From positions 1-64,000 of the forward strand of contig CACLNT010000002.1 in assembly GCA_902608385.1 (NCBI GenBank): 64,000 nt of DNA, read 5' to 3'. The notes under the pieces are model-generated. The model did not search any database, was not told the origin of the DNA, and was given only the letters and a program-made list of their open reading frames with translations. Shown one piece after another: positions 42,381 through 52,078 of the stretch. Made by a program: the position numbers and the translations under genes. Numbering within the stretch: the first letter of the stretch is position 1; every line of letters begins with the position of its first letter. The DNA is from an uncultured Pelagibacteraceae bacterium (lineage in GTDB: Bacteria; Pseudomonadota; Alphaproteobacteria; Pelagibacterales; Pelagibacteraceae).

Positions 42381-42941
42381 TCAATAAGATAACAAAACTT
42401 GTTCTTTTGTTTCATTAATAATTTTAAAATTATTATTAATCATATATTCAATTGACAAATTTGTTTTTAATCCTTTGTCATCTAACAAGACTAAAGATTT
42501 TTGGTGTAAATTTTTAGAAGCTAATTTTATTTCATTTAACTGATGTTCTGAGGCATTAGCAAATTGCCCATCTAAAGAATCTAAATATAAAAAGTCAATT
42601 TTTTTCTCAAAATTTTTTAAAAAATTTAAGCTATCATCTCTTATAAAAGTAATAAAATTTGAATTTTTTCTAGTAAATTTTTTTGCAGTATTAATATTTT
42701 TTTTGTCTATGTCGCAAGAATATACATGCCCGTTGATAAAATTTGCATAATCTGAAAATAACAAAGTGCTCATACCATCAAGCCAATTAATTTTCCTAAA
42801 AAAAATAAATTTAATTTTTCCTCTTGCAACACCAGTTTCAACTAAAATCTTATGATTTCTTCTATTTGCTTCCTGTAATGCAAATTCAAAAGATTTAAAT
42901 CGTATATTTTTCGGATTGTCATAATTTTTTAAAAATTTCAT
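42381..42941 (-). CDS. Class I SAM-methyltransferase-like protein
   Basis: VETGVARGK, VYSCDIDKKNINTAKKF, IDFLYLDSLDG. Confidence 0.6.
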   Translation of the reverse strand: MKFLKNYDNPKNIRFKSFEFALQEANRRNHKILVETGVARGKIKFIFFRKINWLDGMSTLLFSDYANFINGHVYSCDIDKKNINTAKKFTRKNSNFITFIRDDSLNFLKNFEKKIDFLYLDSLDGQFANASEHQLNEIKLASKNLHQKSLVLLDDKGLKTNLSIEYMINNNFKIINETKEQVLLSY

Positions 42942-43022
42942 TAGTTTAATTCAAAACTATATTATATAATTAATTTTTGTCGAACAAAATCAATTTGTAA
43001 AATATTAAAATATATTTAATAT

Positions 43023-44177
43023 ATGGCTCTCCATTTTACTAAACAAGAATTTTTAAATAGAAAAAATAAAGTTCTGAATTCCATGAAAGAACAAAATTTA
43101 AATGCTCTTTTAATGTTTAAACAAGAATCAATGTACTGGCTTACTGGATATGATACATTTGGTTTTGTTTTTTTTCAGTCTTTAATACTTAGAGATGATG
43201 GAGAAATAATTTTATTAACAAGAGCTCCAGATTTAAGACAAGCACAAAACACATCAAACATAAAAAATATAAAAATTTGGGAAGATAAAGAAGGCTCAAG
43301 TCCTTCAGATATATTAAAAGACATCTTGACAAATTTAAATCTTAAAGGAAAAAATATTGGTGTAGAATATGACTCTTACGGTTTGACAGGAAGAAACGCT
43401 TTAAAACTTAATAGTTCATTAAAAGATTTCGGATATTTAAAAGACAATTCTGAATTAATTTCTTATTTGAGAATTATTAAATCAGATGAGGAAATTTTTT
43501 ATGTTAGAAAAGCCGCAAAACTTGCAGACGATGCTCTTAGTGCTGTATGGAAAACAGCCAAAGCTGGAGTTAATGAAGGAAAAATTTTGGCTGAAATGCA
43601 AAAAGTAGTTTTTGAAGGAGGAGGAGACTATCCTGCTAACGATTATATAATTGGCTCTGGTCACAATGCTTTGCTTTGTAGATATCAATCAGAAAAAAGA
43701 ATATTAGATAAACAAGATCAATTATCAATTGAATGGGCTGGTACATATAAACATTATCATTCGGCAATGTTTCGTACAATTCCTATTGGAAAAGCTCATC
43801 AAAATCATTTTAAAATGTATGATGCTTGTGCTGAAGCGTTAACAAATTGTGAAAAAAAGCTTATCAAAGGAAATAAAGTTGGAGATGTTTTTGATATACA
43901 TGCTGAAACTCTAGACGAACATGGATATAAAAATTCAAGAATGAATGCTTGTGGTTATTCACTTGGAGCTACATTTTCACCTAACTGGATGGACGTCCCA
44001 CCTATGATATTCACTGGAAACCCATTAATTATTAAACCTGGTATGGTATTTTTTATGCATATGATATTGATGGATTCAGAAAATCAATTAGCAATGAATT
44101 TAGGTGAGACATATTTGGTTACAGAAAAAGGAAATGAAAGATTAGGAAAACAAAAACTTGATTTAACTATTTTATAA
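43023..44177 (+). CDS. M24-family (Xaa-Pro dipeptidase/creatinase/ectoine hydrolase-like) protein
   Basis: N-terminal creatinase-like LNALLMFKQESMYWLTGYDTFGF; C-terminal pita-bread fold AAKLADDALSAVW...GMVFFMHMIL. Confidence 0.85.
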   Translation: MALHFTKQEFLNRKNKVLNSMKEQNLNALLMFKQESMYWLTGYDTFGFVFFQSLILRDDGEIILLTRAPDLRQAQNTSNIKNIKIWEDKEGSSPSDILKDILTNLNLKGKNIGVEYDSYGLTGRNALKLNSSLKDFGYLKDNSELISYLRIIKSDEEIFYVRKAAKLADDALSAVWKTAKAGVNEGKILAEMQKVVFEGGGDYPANDYIIGSGHNALLCRYQSEKRILDKQDQLSIEWAGTYKHYHSAMFRTIPIGKAHQNHFKMYDACAEALTNCEKKLIKGNKVGDVFDIHAETLDEHGYKNSRMNACGYSLGATFSPNWMDVPPMIFTGNPLIIKPGMVFFMHMILMDSENQLAMNLGETYLVTEKGNERLGKQKLDLTIL

Positions 44178-44193
44178 AATTGGTGAAAAAAAT

Positions 44194-44961
44194 ATGATAA
44201 ATTATTTTCTGCTAGCATACCAAGGTTTTGATCATTTTAGAGAAAAATTTGATAAAAAAAAATACCCAAATACAACATTAAGAATAATTGATAATGGAAA
44301 TCAAAAGATAGAAGGTTGCGAAATATATAAGACGCAAAATAATATAGGTTGTGCAGGAGGATGGAATTTAATTTGTTATATCGGTTTCGAATATCTTGGT
44401 TTAGAGAAAATTATTATTGGTCAAGAAGATACAATTGTTGAAGAAAAAGAAATGAAAGAATTACTTGAAAAATGTAATGAAAATACAATTGCAACTTTAA
44501 TTAAACCTCATTTTGAATTTTCTACTTTTGCTTTACATAAAAAAACTTTTATAACAATTGGAATGTTTGATGAAAATTGTATTGATGCTTATTGTGAAGA
44601 TGCTGACTATAAACAAAGATGTTATTTAAATGAAATTAAAATAGAAAATCTAAACAAACCGGTTGAAAGAAATTTGGGAATATCCAGAAAAATTAATAAA
44701 AGAATTTATGATACAATTACACTGAATAGAATTTATATTAAACAAAAATGGGGAACGTCAATCAATAAAGATGATCTCTCGTTTAGAGATGAGCAACCAC
44801 CTTATGAATTTAAAAATCCTTTTAATAAAAAAAACTTAGACACAAACTTTATTCCAATCACGGAAAGAATGAAAATAATTCAAGATTTAAAAAATAATAC
44901 GCTACCATCTCAAAATGAAATAGCTAAATTGTTGATTGATCCACAAGGAATAAAAAAATAA
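44194..44961 (+). CDS. Glycosyltransferase-like protein (GT2-like)
   Basis: TLRIIDNGNQ, KTQNNIGCAGGWNLICY, GMFDENCIDAYCEDADYKQRCYLN. Confidence 0.6.
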   Translation: MINYFLLAYQGFDHFREKFDKKKYPNTTLRIIDNGNQKIEGCEIYKTQNNIGCAGGWNLICYIGFEYLGLEKIIIGQEDTIVEEKEMKELLEKCNENTIATLIKPHFEFSTFALHKKTFITIGMFDENCIDAYCEDADYKQRCYLNEIKIENLNKPVERNLGISRKINKRIYDTITLNRIYIKQKWGTSINKDDLSFRDEQPPYEFKNPFNKKNLDTNFIPITERMKIIQDLKNNTLPSQNEIAKLLIDPQGIKK

Positions 44962-44973
44962 TTTAAACTAATA

Positions 44974-46176
44974 ATGAACAACAAAATAGTTATTTTAGGT
45001 ATTCTTAAAGAAGTAAGAATTGATGAAAATAGAACACCTTTTTCTCCTGCTCAAGTGTCAAGTATATTAAATAAATTTTCTAATATAAAAATAATAGTTC
45101 AGCCATCAAATAGAAGATGTTTTAAAGATGAGGAATATCAAAATGCTGGAGCTCAGATAACAGATGATTTAAGTTCAGCTAATATTATTTTTGGAGTAAA
45201 AGAAGTTGATATATCAGCACTTATTGAAGGTAAAACTTATTTATTTTTTTCCCACACAAGTAAAGTTCGTCAATACATTGGTCAAACTATAAAAGATGAA
45301 GCTATTATATATAAAAAAGAACTTTTAAGAGAAGTTATAAAAAAAAAAATAACCTTAATTGATTATGAAAATATAAGAGAAGTTTCTGGAGAAGGTTATA
45401 GATATCTTGGTTTTGGTAGGTTTGCAGGTATCGTTGGTGCTTACAACACATTAAATCTTTATTTAAAATTATATAATAAAAAACCATTATCAAGAGCGTT
45501 TGAAATTAATAATTATAAAGAAATTAAAAAACTAATTAGCAAACAAAATTTTAATAAAATAAAAATATTACTTACGGGAAGTGGACGTGCTTCTAAAGGC
45601 GCTATAGAATTATTAAAACAGGCAAACATTAAACAAGTTTCAATTAACGATTATTTGAATAAAAAATATAATGAAGCTATTTTTACTAATATTTCAGCAA
45701 AAAAACATATTGAAAAAAAAGACGGCAAAGATATCTCAAAAGTAAAAAATTATTTATTGGAAACAGACATATTTATAGCTTGTCATTATTGGGAACCAAA
45801 ATTTCCAAAATTGTTTTATTCAAATCAAATTAATGAATTTAAAAGTTTAAAAGTCATAGGTGATGTAACTTGCGATGTTAATGGATCTATACCAACTACT
45901 ATTAGATCTACATCAATCGCAAAACCTTATTATTCAATTGATGTTAATACAATGAATGAAATTAACCTTAACGATAAAGATATCGCTGTTATGGCTGTTG
46001 ATAATTTGCCTTCAGAGCTGCCACGAGATGCTAGCGAAGAATTTGGGAGTAGTGCCATATCAGAAGTTTTACCTAGTTTAATAAATAAAGATGACGGCCG
46101 AATAAGTAGAGCTACCACTGCTTCAAATGGTAAATTTTTTAAAAACTTTACTTACTTAAATGATTTTATAAATTAA
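44974..46176 (+). CDS. Alanine dehydrogenase/PNT N-domain, saccharopine dehydrogenase-like protein
   Basis: LGILKEVRIDENRTPFSPAQVSSI; EVSGEGYRYLGFGRFAGIVGAYNTL; GDVTCDVNGSIPTT. Confidence 0.7.
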   Translation: MNNKIVILGILKEVRIDENRTPFSPAQVSSILNKFSNIKIIVQPSNRRCFKDEEYQNAGAQITDDLSSANIIFGVKEVDISALIEGKTYLFFSHTSKVRQYIGQTIKDEAIIYKKELLREVIKKKITLIDYENIREVSGEGYRYLGFGRFAGIVGAYNTLNLYLKLYNKKPLSRAFEINNYKEIKKLISKQNFNKIKILLTGSGRASKGAIELLKQANIKQVSINDYLNKKYNEAIFTNISAKKHIEKKDGKDISKVKNYLLETDIFIACHYWEPKFPKLFYSNQINEFKSLKVIGDVTCDVNGSIPTTIRSTSIAKPYYSIDVNTMNEINLNDKDIAVMAVDNLPSELPRDASEEFGSSAISEVLPSLINKDDGRISRATTASNGKFFKNFTYLNDFIN

Positions 46177-46182
46177 AAAAGC

Positions 46183-46449
46183 TAATTCAAAGATTTTTGA
46201 GGTTTCATATCAGCTTTATTGATGCCTGCAATTTCTTGAGCTTGCTCCCTCACCTGCTAATTGAGCATCAACCAATATTATTTTTTGACCGAAATATAAT
46301 TGTCCCAATTTTCTAGCAGCAGATAAACCAGTATAACCTGCACCAATTATCAACCATTCACAATTTAAATTTGATGAAATTGTTTGAATGTTACTTCTAG
46401 GATTTAAATCATTAACCCAACTACATCCATTATCATTAATTACTTCCAT
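46183..46449 (-). pseudogene. Chimeric remnant: 5' end of a DAO-type FAD oxidoreductase joined to an xsc-like 3' end
   Basis: Minus-strand ORF 46216..46449 has the FAD motif WLIIGAGYTGLSAARKL and DAQLAGEGASSRN, then stops (CRHQ*). Overlapping, in another frame, is AGINKADMKPQKSLN*, closely matching the intact Xsc C-terminus VAGIKKEDMKPQKSVI*. Confidence 0.8.
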
Positions 46450-46459
46450 GATAATGAAT

Positions 46460-48298
46460 TTAATCTAATTCGAATTCTTTTGTATAGTCTTTTTTAAGAT
46501 TTGGATCCTGTTTTGTTTTATCTAAAATACAATTGCCAATAACAAGATAGTCTAATTCTGTTCCCATAAAACAATTAAACGCATCAGTGGGTGTATTAAC
46601 TATGGGCTCACCCCTAACATTAAAAGATGTATTAACTATAACAGGACAGCCCGTTTTTTCCTTAAATTTTGAAATTAAATCATAATAACGTTTATTATTG
46701 TTTTGACTTACTGTTTGGACTCTAGCGGAGTAATCAACATGAGTTACAGCTGGTATTTCTGATCTTTTAATATTTAGTTTATCAATTCCAAATAATTTTT
46801 TTTGCTCGCCAGTCATATTAATTTGTTTTTCTGGATTAATATTGGCCACTAACAACATGTAAGGACTATCTACATTCATATCAAACCAATCTGATAAATC
46901 TTCCTTAAGGACCGAAGGCGCAAAGGGTCTAAAACTCTCTCTATATTTTACTTTCAAATTTAAATTTTTTTGCATTTTATCAGATCTTGGGTCACCTAAA
47001 ATTGATCTGCCACCCAAAGCTCTTGGACCAAATTCCATTCTTCCTTGAAACCAACCAATTACCTTTTCTTTAGATAAGTAATCAGAAGTTTTATCAATTA
47101 AGTTTTCAAAATTCATAATTTCGTAATTTGCACCTATAGATTTTAATTCTTTTTCTATTTGATCTTGAGAAAATTCTGATCCTAAGTAGGATCCTGCCAT
47201 ATCATCATTTGGGTTTACAACTCTTTTGTTTCCTTGATCTATATGCCATAAAGCCAAAGCTGCTCCTAATGAACCACCAGCGTCACCTGCTGCAGGTTGT
47301 ATCCAAATATTATCAAAAATTTTTTCTTTAAGAATTTTACCATTAGCCACACAATTTAATGCTACTCCTCCTGCAAGACATAAATTTTTAATTCCATATT
47401 CTTTACGAATTGCTTTTGTTAATTTTATCATTATTTCTTCAGTAACTTTTTGAATAGACGCTGCTATATCCATATGAAAATCTGTTATCTTTTCAATTTT
47501 GGTATTTCTAGGCTCTTTATCAAATAAATTATGAAATTTTTTATTCGTCATTGTTAAGCCAGTTGTGTAGTTAAAATATTTTTGATTTAACCTAAATGAA
47601 CCATCTTCTTTTATATGTATAAGTTCTTTTTTTATAATTTCAGAATATTTTGGTTTACCATACGGTGCTAAACCCATTAATTTATACTCACCACTATTTA
47701 CTTTAAATCCAATATAGTAAGTAAAAGCAGAGTATAATAACCCTAATGAATGAGGAAAATGGATTTCTTTCTTTATATTAAGATTATTTCCATTTCCAAT
47801 TGCCACTGTGGTTGTGGCCCATTCACCAACCCCATCTGCCGTTAAAACTATAGCTTTATCAAAAGGAGAAGGGAAAAATGCACTTGCCGCATGACTTAAG
47901 TGATGTTCTGAAAAATATATTTTTTTTGAATCTTTAAAATTTTTGTCATGTTTGTTTAAAAGATCAACTAACAATTTTTTTTGGAAAAGTTTTTCTCTTA
48001 GCCAACTAGGCATTGCTTTGGAAAATTGTAAAAAACCTTTTGGGGCCATTGCCACATAAGTTTCAAGAAGTCGTTCAAATTTTAGAAAAGGTTTTTCATA
48101 AAAAACTATCGAATCAATATCAGAAAGTTTTAAATTGGTGAATTTTAATACAAATTCTACAGCATGGTAAGGATAACCAGAGTCATGTTTTTTTCTAGTA
48201 AATCTTTCCTCTTGAGCTGCAGCGATAATTTTTCCGTTAACTATTATTGCTGCTGCACTATCATGATAAAACGCTGAAATCCCTAAAATTGATTTCAT
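46460..48298 (-). CDS. Carbamoyltransferase (NodU/CmcH/SxtI-like)
   Basis: MKSILGISAFYHDSAAAIIVNGKIIAAAQEERFTRKKHD; LCLAGGVALNCVANGKI; FQGRMEFGPRALGGRSILGDPR. Confidence 0.95.
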   Translation of the reverse strand: MKSILGISAFYHDSAAAIIVNGKIIAAAQEERFTRKKHDSGYPYHAVEFVLKFTNLKLSDIDSIVFYEKPFLKFERLLETYVAMAPKGFLQFSKAMPSWLREKLFQKKLLVDLLNKHDKNFKDSKKIYFSEHHLSHAASAFFPSPFDKAIVLTADGVGEWATTTVAIGNGNNLNIKKEIHFPHSLGLLYSAFTYYIGFKVNSGEYKLMGLAPYGKPKYSEIIKKELIHIKEDGSFRLNQKYFNYTTGLTMTNKKFHNLFDKEPRNTKIEKITDFHMDIAASIQKVTEEIMIKLTKAIRKEYGIKNLCLAGGVALNCVANGKILKEKIFDNIWIQPAAGDAGGSLGAALALWHIDQGNKRVVNPNDDMAGSYLGSEFSQDQIEKELKSIGANYEIMNFENLIDKTSDYLSKEKVIGWFQGRMEFGPRALGGRSILGDPRSDKMQKNLNLKVKYRESFRPFAPSVLKEDLSDWFDMNVDSPYMLLVANINPEKQINMTGEQKKLFGIDKLNIKRSEIPAVTHVDYSARVQTVSQNNNKRYYDLISKFKEKTGCPVIVNTSFNVRGEPIVNTPTDAFNCFMGTELDYLVIGNCILDKTKQDPNLKKDYTKEFELD

Positions 48299-48303
48299 AT
48301 TAT

Positions 48304-49344
48304 TTAATTATTTTCCAAATAAGATTTAAGTATATTGAATGTGAGTAAATGACCGTTATCTAACTGATGAGGTCTATCACAAAAATACCTTTCATTAGTT
48401 AGTTTAATTTTTTTGTTTTTTTCAAATAACTTAGGTAGATCAATAAATTCAGCAATATTTTTGTTTTGTTTTAAAATTTTTTTAATTGATTTATTATAGT
48501 GAATATAAAATTTATCATAATCATCAAAAATAGGTTGTTGTAATTTTTTTTTCATAATATCTGTTTCTTCTATTAATGAAACTAGATAGAAGTCTTCTAA
48601 TTTATATTTTTTACTAATTTTTAATGCTTTATTTGTATTTATAGAAAAATTTTGAGCTGCTACCTGCATATTTTCATCACTTATTTTTGTGAATAGCTTT
48701 TCATTAATAGCTAATCTAAGTTTAACTCTATGTGCTACCTCATCTAATAAATAAAATGAAACAATATTTTTTTTAATTGTAAGGGCTAATGAGTGTAAAA
48801 AATATAATCTTTGATTTAAATCTTGGTCTGATTTTGATATTTTTAAAGATAATACATCACTATTTCTTTTTAATCCCCAATATGCAACAAATAGTTCATT
48901 AATTTTATGAGCCCAAAATATTTTAGAAGGGTATTTTTTTTCATCAATTTCTGATTCTAATACACCTAAGGAATAGTCTGATGTTTTCCCTGGTCTAGCA
49001 TAATTAACAATCTTATAATTTGGATAAATATTTTTAAGATATTGTGTCCAGTTTTTTTCGGAACAATAGCTAGTAGATGAAGAGCCTCCAAATACCCAAA
49101 TTTCTTTTTTTTTGTCATTTAAATTAGTATCAATATGAATAATTTTTTTTGGTTTAGTGGATAAATAAAATTCAAAATTACTCATATCGTTAACAATTAG
49201 AATTATATCTTTATCGAAACCGTATTTAAATATAGAAATTTTTTTTGTGATTAAAAAAACTACAGATCTTGATAAAATTTCTAAAACTATAAAGAAAAAT
49301 AAAGTTATAATAATTATGTTTAAAAAAACTTTTATTTTAGTCAT
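48304..49344 (-). CDS. SGNH-hydrolase-like membrane-anchored protein
   Basis: N-terminal TM; VFGGSSSTSYC block; C-terminal CDRPHQLDNGHLL. Confidence 0.55.
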   Translation of the reverse strand: MTKIKVFLNIIIITLFFFIVLEILSRSVVFLITKKISIFKYGFDKDIILIVNDMSNFEFYLSTKPKKIIHIDTNLNDKKKEIWVFGGSSSTSYCSEKNWTQYLKNIYPNYKIVNYARPGKTSDYSLGVLESEIDEKKYPSKIFWAHKINELFVAYWGLKRNSDVLSLKISKSDQDLNQRLYFLHSLALTIKKNIVSFYLLDEVAHRVKLRLAINEKLFTKISDENMQVAAQNFSINTNKALKISKKYKLEDFYLVSLIEETDIMKKKLQQPIFDDYDKFYIHYNKSIKKILKQNKNIAEFIDLPKLFEKNKKIKLTNERYFCDRPHQLDNGHLLTFNILKSYLENN

Positions 49345-49363
49345 TCAAAATAATTTTTTTGAT

Positions 49364-49513
49364 TTAGAAAATTGTATAAATAAATGGAGCCACTGCCGTA
49401 CCTTGGCTTAAAACAATTAACCCTCCAAAAATAACAAGCACAATGATTATTGGTAATAACCAATATTTTTTTCTTATTCTTAAAAACTCCCAAAATTCTT
49501 TAATAAATTCCAT
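49364..49513 (-). CDS. DUF5989-family small membrane protein (not in the supplied ORF list)
   Basis: Manual translation MEFIKEFWEFLRIRKKYWLLPIIIVLVIFGGLIVLSQGTAVAPFIYTIF*; matches the recalled DUF5989 pattern found beside carbamoyltransferases. Confidence 0.85.
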   Translation of the reverse strand: MEFIKEFWEFLRIRKKYWLLPIIIVLVIFGGLIVLSQGTAVAPFIYTIF

Positions 49514-49514
49514 C

Positions 49515-49904
49515 TTAGAACTGATTTTTCATAGTAGATTTTATATCTTTTTTTTCAATCCAATAACTTTTTTTGTCATTTTTCTTCAATTTTATTAAAT
49601 CTTTACCTAAAAATCTCATAAATAGCCCTGTTGGAGTAACTACAAAAAAGAATATTATTCCCATTATTATAGGGGTAATAAAATTACCAAAAAAAATTCC
49701 AAACTTGAACCACATTTTATTTAATGGGTTAAGTAATTTTGAATTTAAAATTCCTAATATTAAAAATACTAATGAAACAATTAAAGACCATAATCTTATC
49801 TCATGATCATTTGTTATTGGCCAAAATGCTATTATGCCAAATACGATTGCAAATACTATTCCGAAACTTCTATTTGAACCGATTTTAATATCTTTGCTTT
49901 TCAA
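49515..49904 (-). CDS. SxtJ-like membrane protein
   Basis: Multi-TM, SNRSFGIVFAIVFGIIAFWP N-terminus and GIIFFFVVTPTGLFMRFLGKDL; next to DUF5989 and carbamoyltransferase. Confidence 0.75.
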   Translation of the reverse strand: MKSKDIKIGSNRSFGIVFAIVFGIIAFWPITNDHEIRLWSLIVSLVFLILGILNSKLLNPLNKMWFKFGIFFGNFITPIIMGIIFFFVVTPTGLFMRFLGKDLIKLKKNDKKSYWIEKKDIKSTMKNQF

Positions 49905-49905
49905 T

Positions 49906-51687
49906 TTAAATTACTGATTTTTGAGGTTTCATATCCTCTTTTTTTATACCGGCAACTTGAACTGGTTTTTTCATAGCATCTCTTCTAAATGGTTCACCAA
50001 GTTCTTGGTTAAGAATTACTTCAATAAATGTTGTTATTCCTTTCTTTTGATCTTCACAAGATTGTTTGATTGCATTTGTGGTTTCTTCCATTGTTCTAAC
50101 AGTTACACCTTTTAGACCACATGCAACAGCTACTTTTGCATAGCTTAATTCTGGATCAAGTTCTGTACCAACAAAATTGTCATCAAACCAAAGAATAGAG
50201 TTTCTTTTTTCTGCGCCCCATTGATAATTTCTAAAAATAACCATTGTAATCGCTGGCCATTCTTCTCTAGCACATGAGCTCATTTCATTCATACTAATAC
50301 CAAAAGCACCATCTCCTGCAAAACCTATAACTGGTGTTTTGGGACAACCAATTTTTGCACCTAGTATTGATGGAAAACCATATCCACAAGGACCAAATAA
50401 TCCTGGTGCTAAATATTTTCTTCCTTTCTCAAAAGTTGGATAAGCATTTCCTATTGCGCAATTATTTCCAATATCACTTGAAATAATAACATCATCAGGC
50501 ATCCCTGCTTGAATAGCTCTCCAGGCTTTTCTTGGTGACATTCTATCTTTATCTCTTTCTCTTGCTTCTTTATTCCAAACTGTACCTTTGTCATCTTCCT
50601 CATGATCTAAACTTGATAGTTTTTGTAACCAAGCAGATTTAGTCTGATGAATTATATCTTTTCTTTTTTGTCTATCTTTATCACCTGCGTTTGAAGATAG
50701 TTGTTTTAAAAGTTGTTGTGCAACCATTTTTGCATCACCACAAATTCCAACTGTAACCTTTTTAGTTAAACCAATTCTATCTGAATTCATATCAACTTGA
50801 ATGATACTTGCATTCTTTGGCCAATAATCAATTCCATAACCTGGTAATGTTGAAAAAGGATTTAGTCTAGTGCCTAAAGCCAAAACAACATCTGCTTTTG
50901 AAATTAACTCCATGCCAGCTTTAGATCCATTATAACCTAATGGTCCAGCTGCTAATGGATGGCTTCCAGGAAAACTGTCATTATGTTGGTATCCAGAACA
51001 AACTGGGGCATCTAATTTTTCTGCTAGTTTTTTGCAATCTTCAATCGCGTTACCTATAACCACGCCTGCTCCAGATAAAATTACTGGAAAATTTGCATTG
51101 GATAATAATTGTGCAGCTTTATTAATTGCATCAGCTCCACCTGCTTGTCTTTCTAATCTAACAATTGGTGGTAATTCAACATCAATTACTTGAGTCCAAT
51201 AATCTCTTGGAACATTAATTTGCGCTGGCGCAGATCCTCTTATTGCTTTTTCAATTACTCTATTTAATACTTCTGCCATTCTTGAAGGATCTCTTACTTC
51301 TTCTTGATAACAAACCATATCTTTAAATAAATTCATTTGCTCAACTTCTTGGAAACCACCTTGTCCCATTGTTTTGTTCGCAGCTTGAGGAGTAACTAAT
51401 AAAAGTGGCGTGTGATTCCAATAAGCTGTTTTAATTGGTGTAACCAATCCAGTAATCCCTGGGCCATTTTGAGCAATAACCATTGACATTTTTCCTGTTG
51501 CTCTTGAATATCCGTCAGCAATTAATCCACCATTTGTTTCATGAGCAACATCCCAAAATGTAATTCCTGCTTTAGGAAATAAATCTGAAATAGGCATAAA
51601 TGCTGAACCAATAATACCAAAAGCATGTTCTATTCCGTGCATCTGAAGAACTTTTATGAAAGCTTCTTCAGTTGTCATTTTTGTCAT
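49906..51687 (-). CDS. xsc: Sulfoacetaldehyde acetyltransferase (ThDP enzyme)
   Basis: TTEEAFIKVLQMHGIEHAFGIIGSAFMPISDLFPKAGITFWDVAHETNGGLIADGYSRATGKMSMVIAQNGPGITG; recognised Xsc sequence; ThDP-binding GFAGDGAFGISMNEM. Confidence 0.88.
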   Translation of the reverse strand: MTKMTTEEAFIKVLQMHGIEHAFGIIGSAFMPISDLFPKAGITFWDVAHETNGGLIADGYSRATGKMSMVIAQNGPGITGLVTPIKTAYWNHTPLLLVTPQAANKTMGQGGFQEVEQMNLFKDMVCYQEEVRDPSRMAEVLNRVIEKAIRGSAPAQINVPRDYWTQVIDVELPPIVRLERQAGGADAINKAAQLLSNANFPVILSGAGVVIGNAIEDCKKLAEKLDAPVCSGYQHNDSFPGSHPLAAGPLGYNGSKAGMELISKADVVLALGTRLNPFSTLPGYGIDYWPKNASIIQVDMNSDRIGLTKKVTVGICGDAKMVAQQLLKQLSSNAGDKDRQKRKDIIHQTKSAWLQKLSSLDHEEDDKGTVWNKEARERDKDRMSPRKAWRAIQAGMPDDVIISSDIGNNCAIGNAYPTFEKGRKYLAPGLFGPCGYGFPSILGAKIGCPKTPVIGFAGDGAFGISMNEMSSCAREEWPAITMVIFRNYQWGAEKRNSILWFDDNFVGTELDPELSYAKVAVACGLKGVTVRTMEETTNAIKQSCEDQKKGITTFIEVILNQELGEPFRRDAMKKPVQVAGIKKEDMKPQKSVI

Positions 51688-51787
51688 ATCAATTTATTAC
51701 CTTTCCAAATAATTTTATAAGTTTTTGTTTGCAAACTCGAGATTAATATATAAATTTAATGAAATTTTCTACCAAGAAATCGTCATA

Positions 51788-52075
51788 ATGGCAAAAACAG
51801 ATATAATAATTCACGATGAAAAAGATAACGTTGGCGTTGTAGTTATTGAAAAAATCACTCCAAAACAAGATTGTTCATGTTGGATTATGGAAAATGATAA
51901 AACAGTAAATATTCAAGCTTTAGACGAAATAGTCCTAGGACACAAAATTGCTATGGTTAGTCTTAATGAAGGTGATACAATTTTAAAATATGGTCATGAC
52001 ATTGGTAAAGTAGTTAAACCGATAAAAAAGGGCGAACATGTACATGTTCATAATGTTAAAACTAAAAAGTGGTAA
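51788..52075 (+). CDS. suyA: Sulfolactate sulfo-lyase small subunit (UxaA N-terminal/SAF-like)
   Basis: Small SAF-like protein HDEKDNVGVVVIEKI...LNEGDTILKYGHDIGKVVKPIKKGEHVHVHNV directly upstream of SuyB-like ORF. Start set at internal ATG (51788) rather than 51725. Confidence 0.78.
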   Translation: MAKTDIIIHDEKDNVGVVVIEKITPKQDCSCWIMENDKTVNIQALDEIVLGHKIAMVSLNEGDTILKYGHDIGKVVKPIKKGEHVHVHNVKTKKW

Positions 52076-52078
52076 TGT

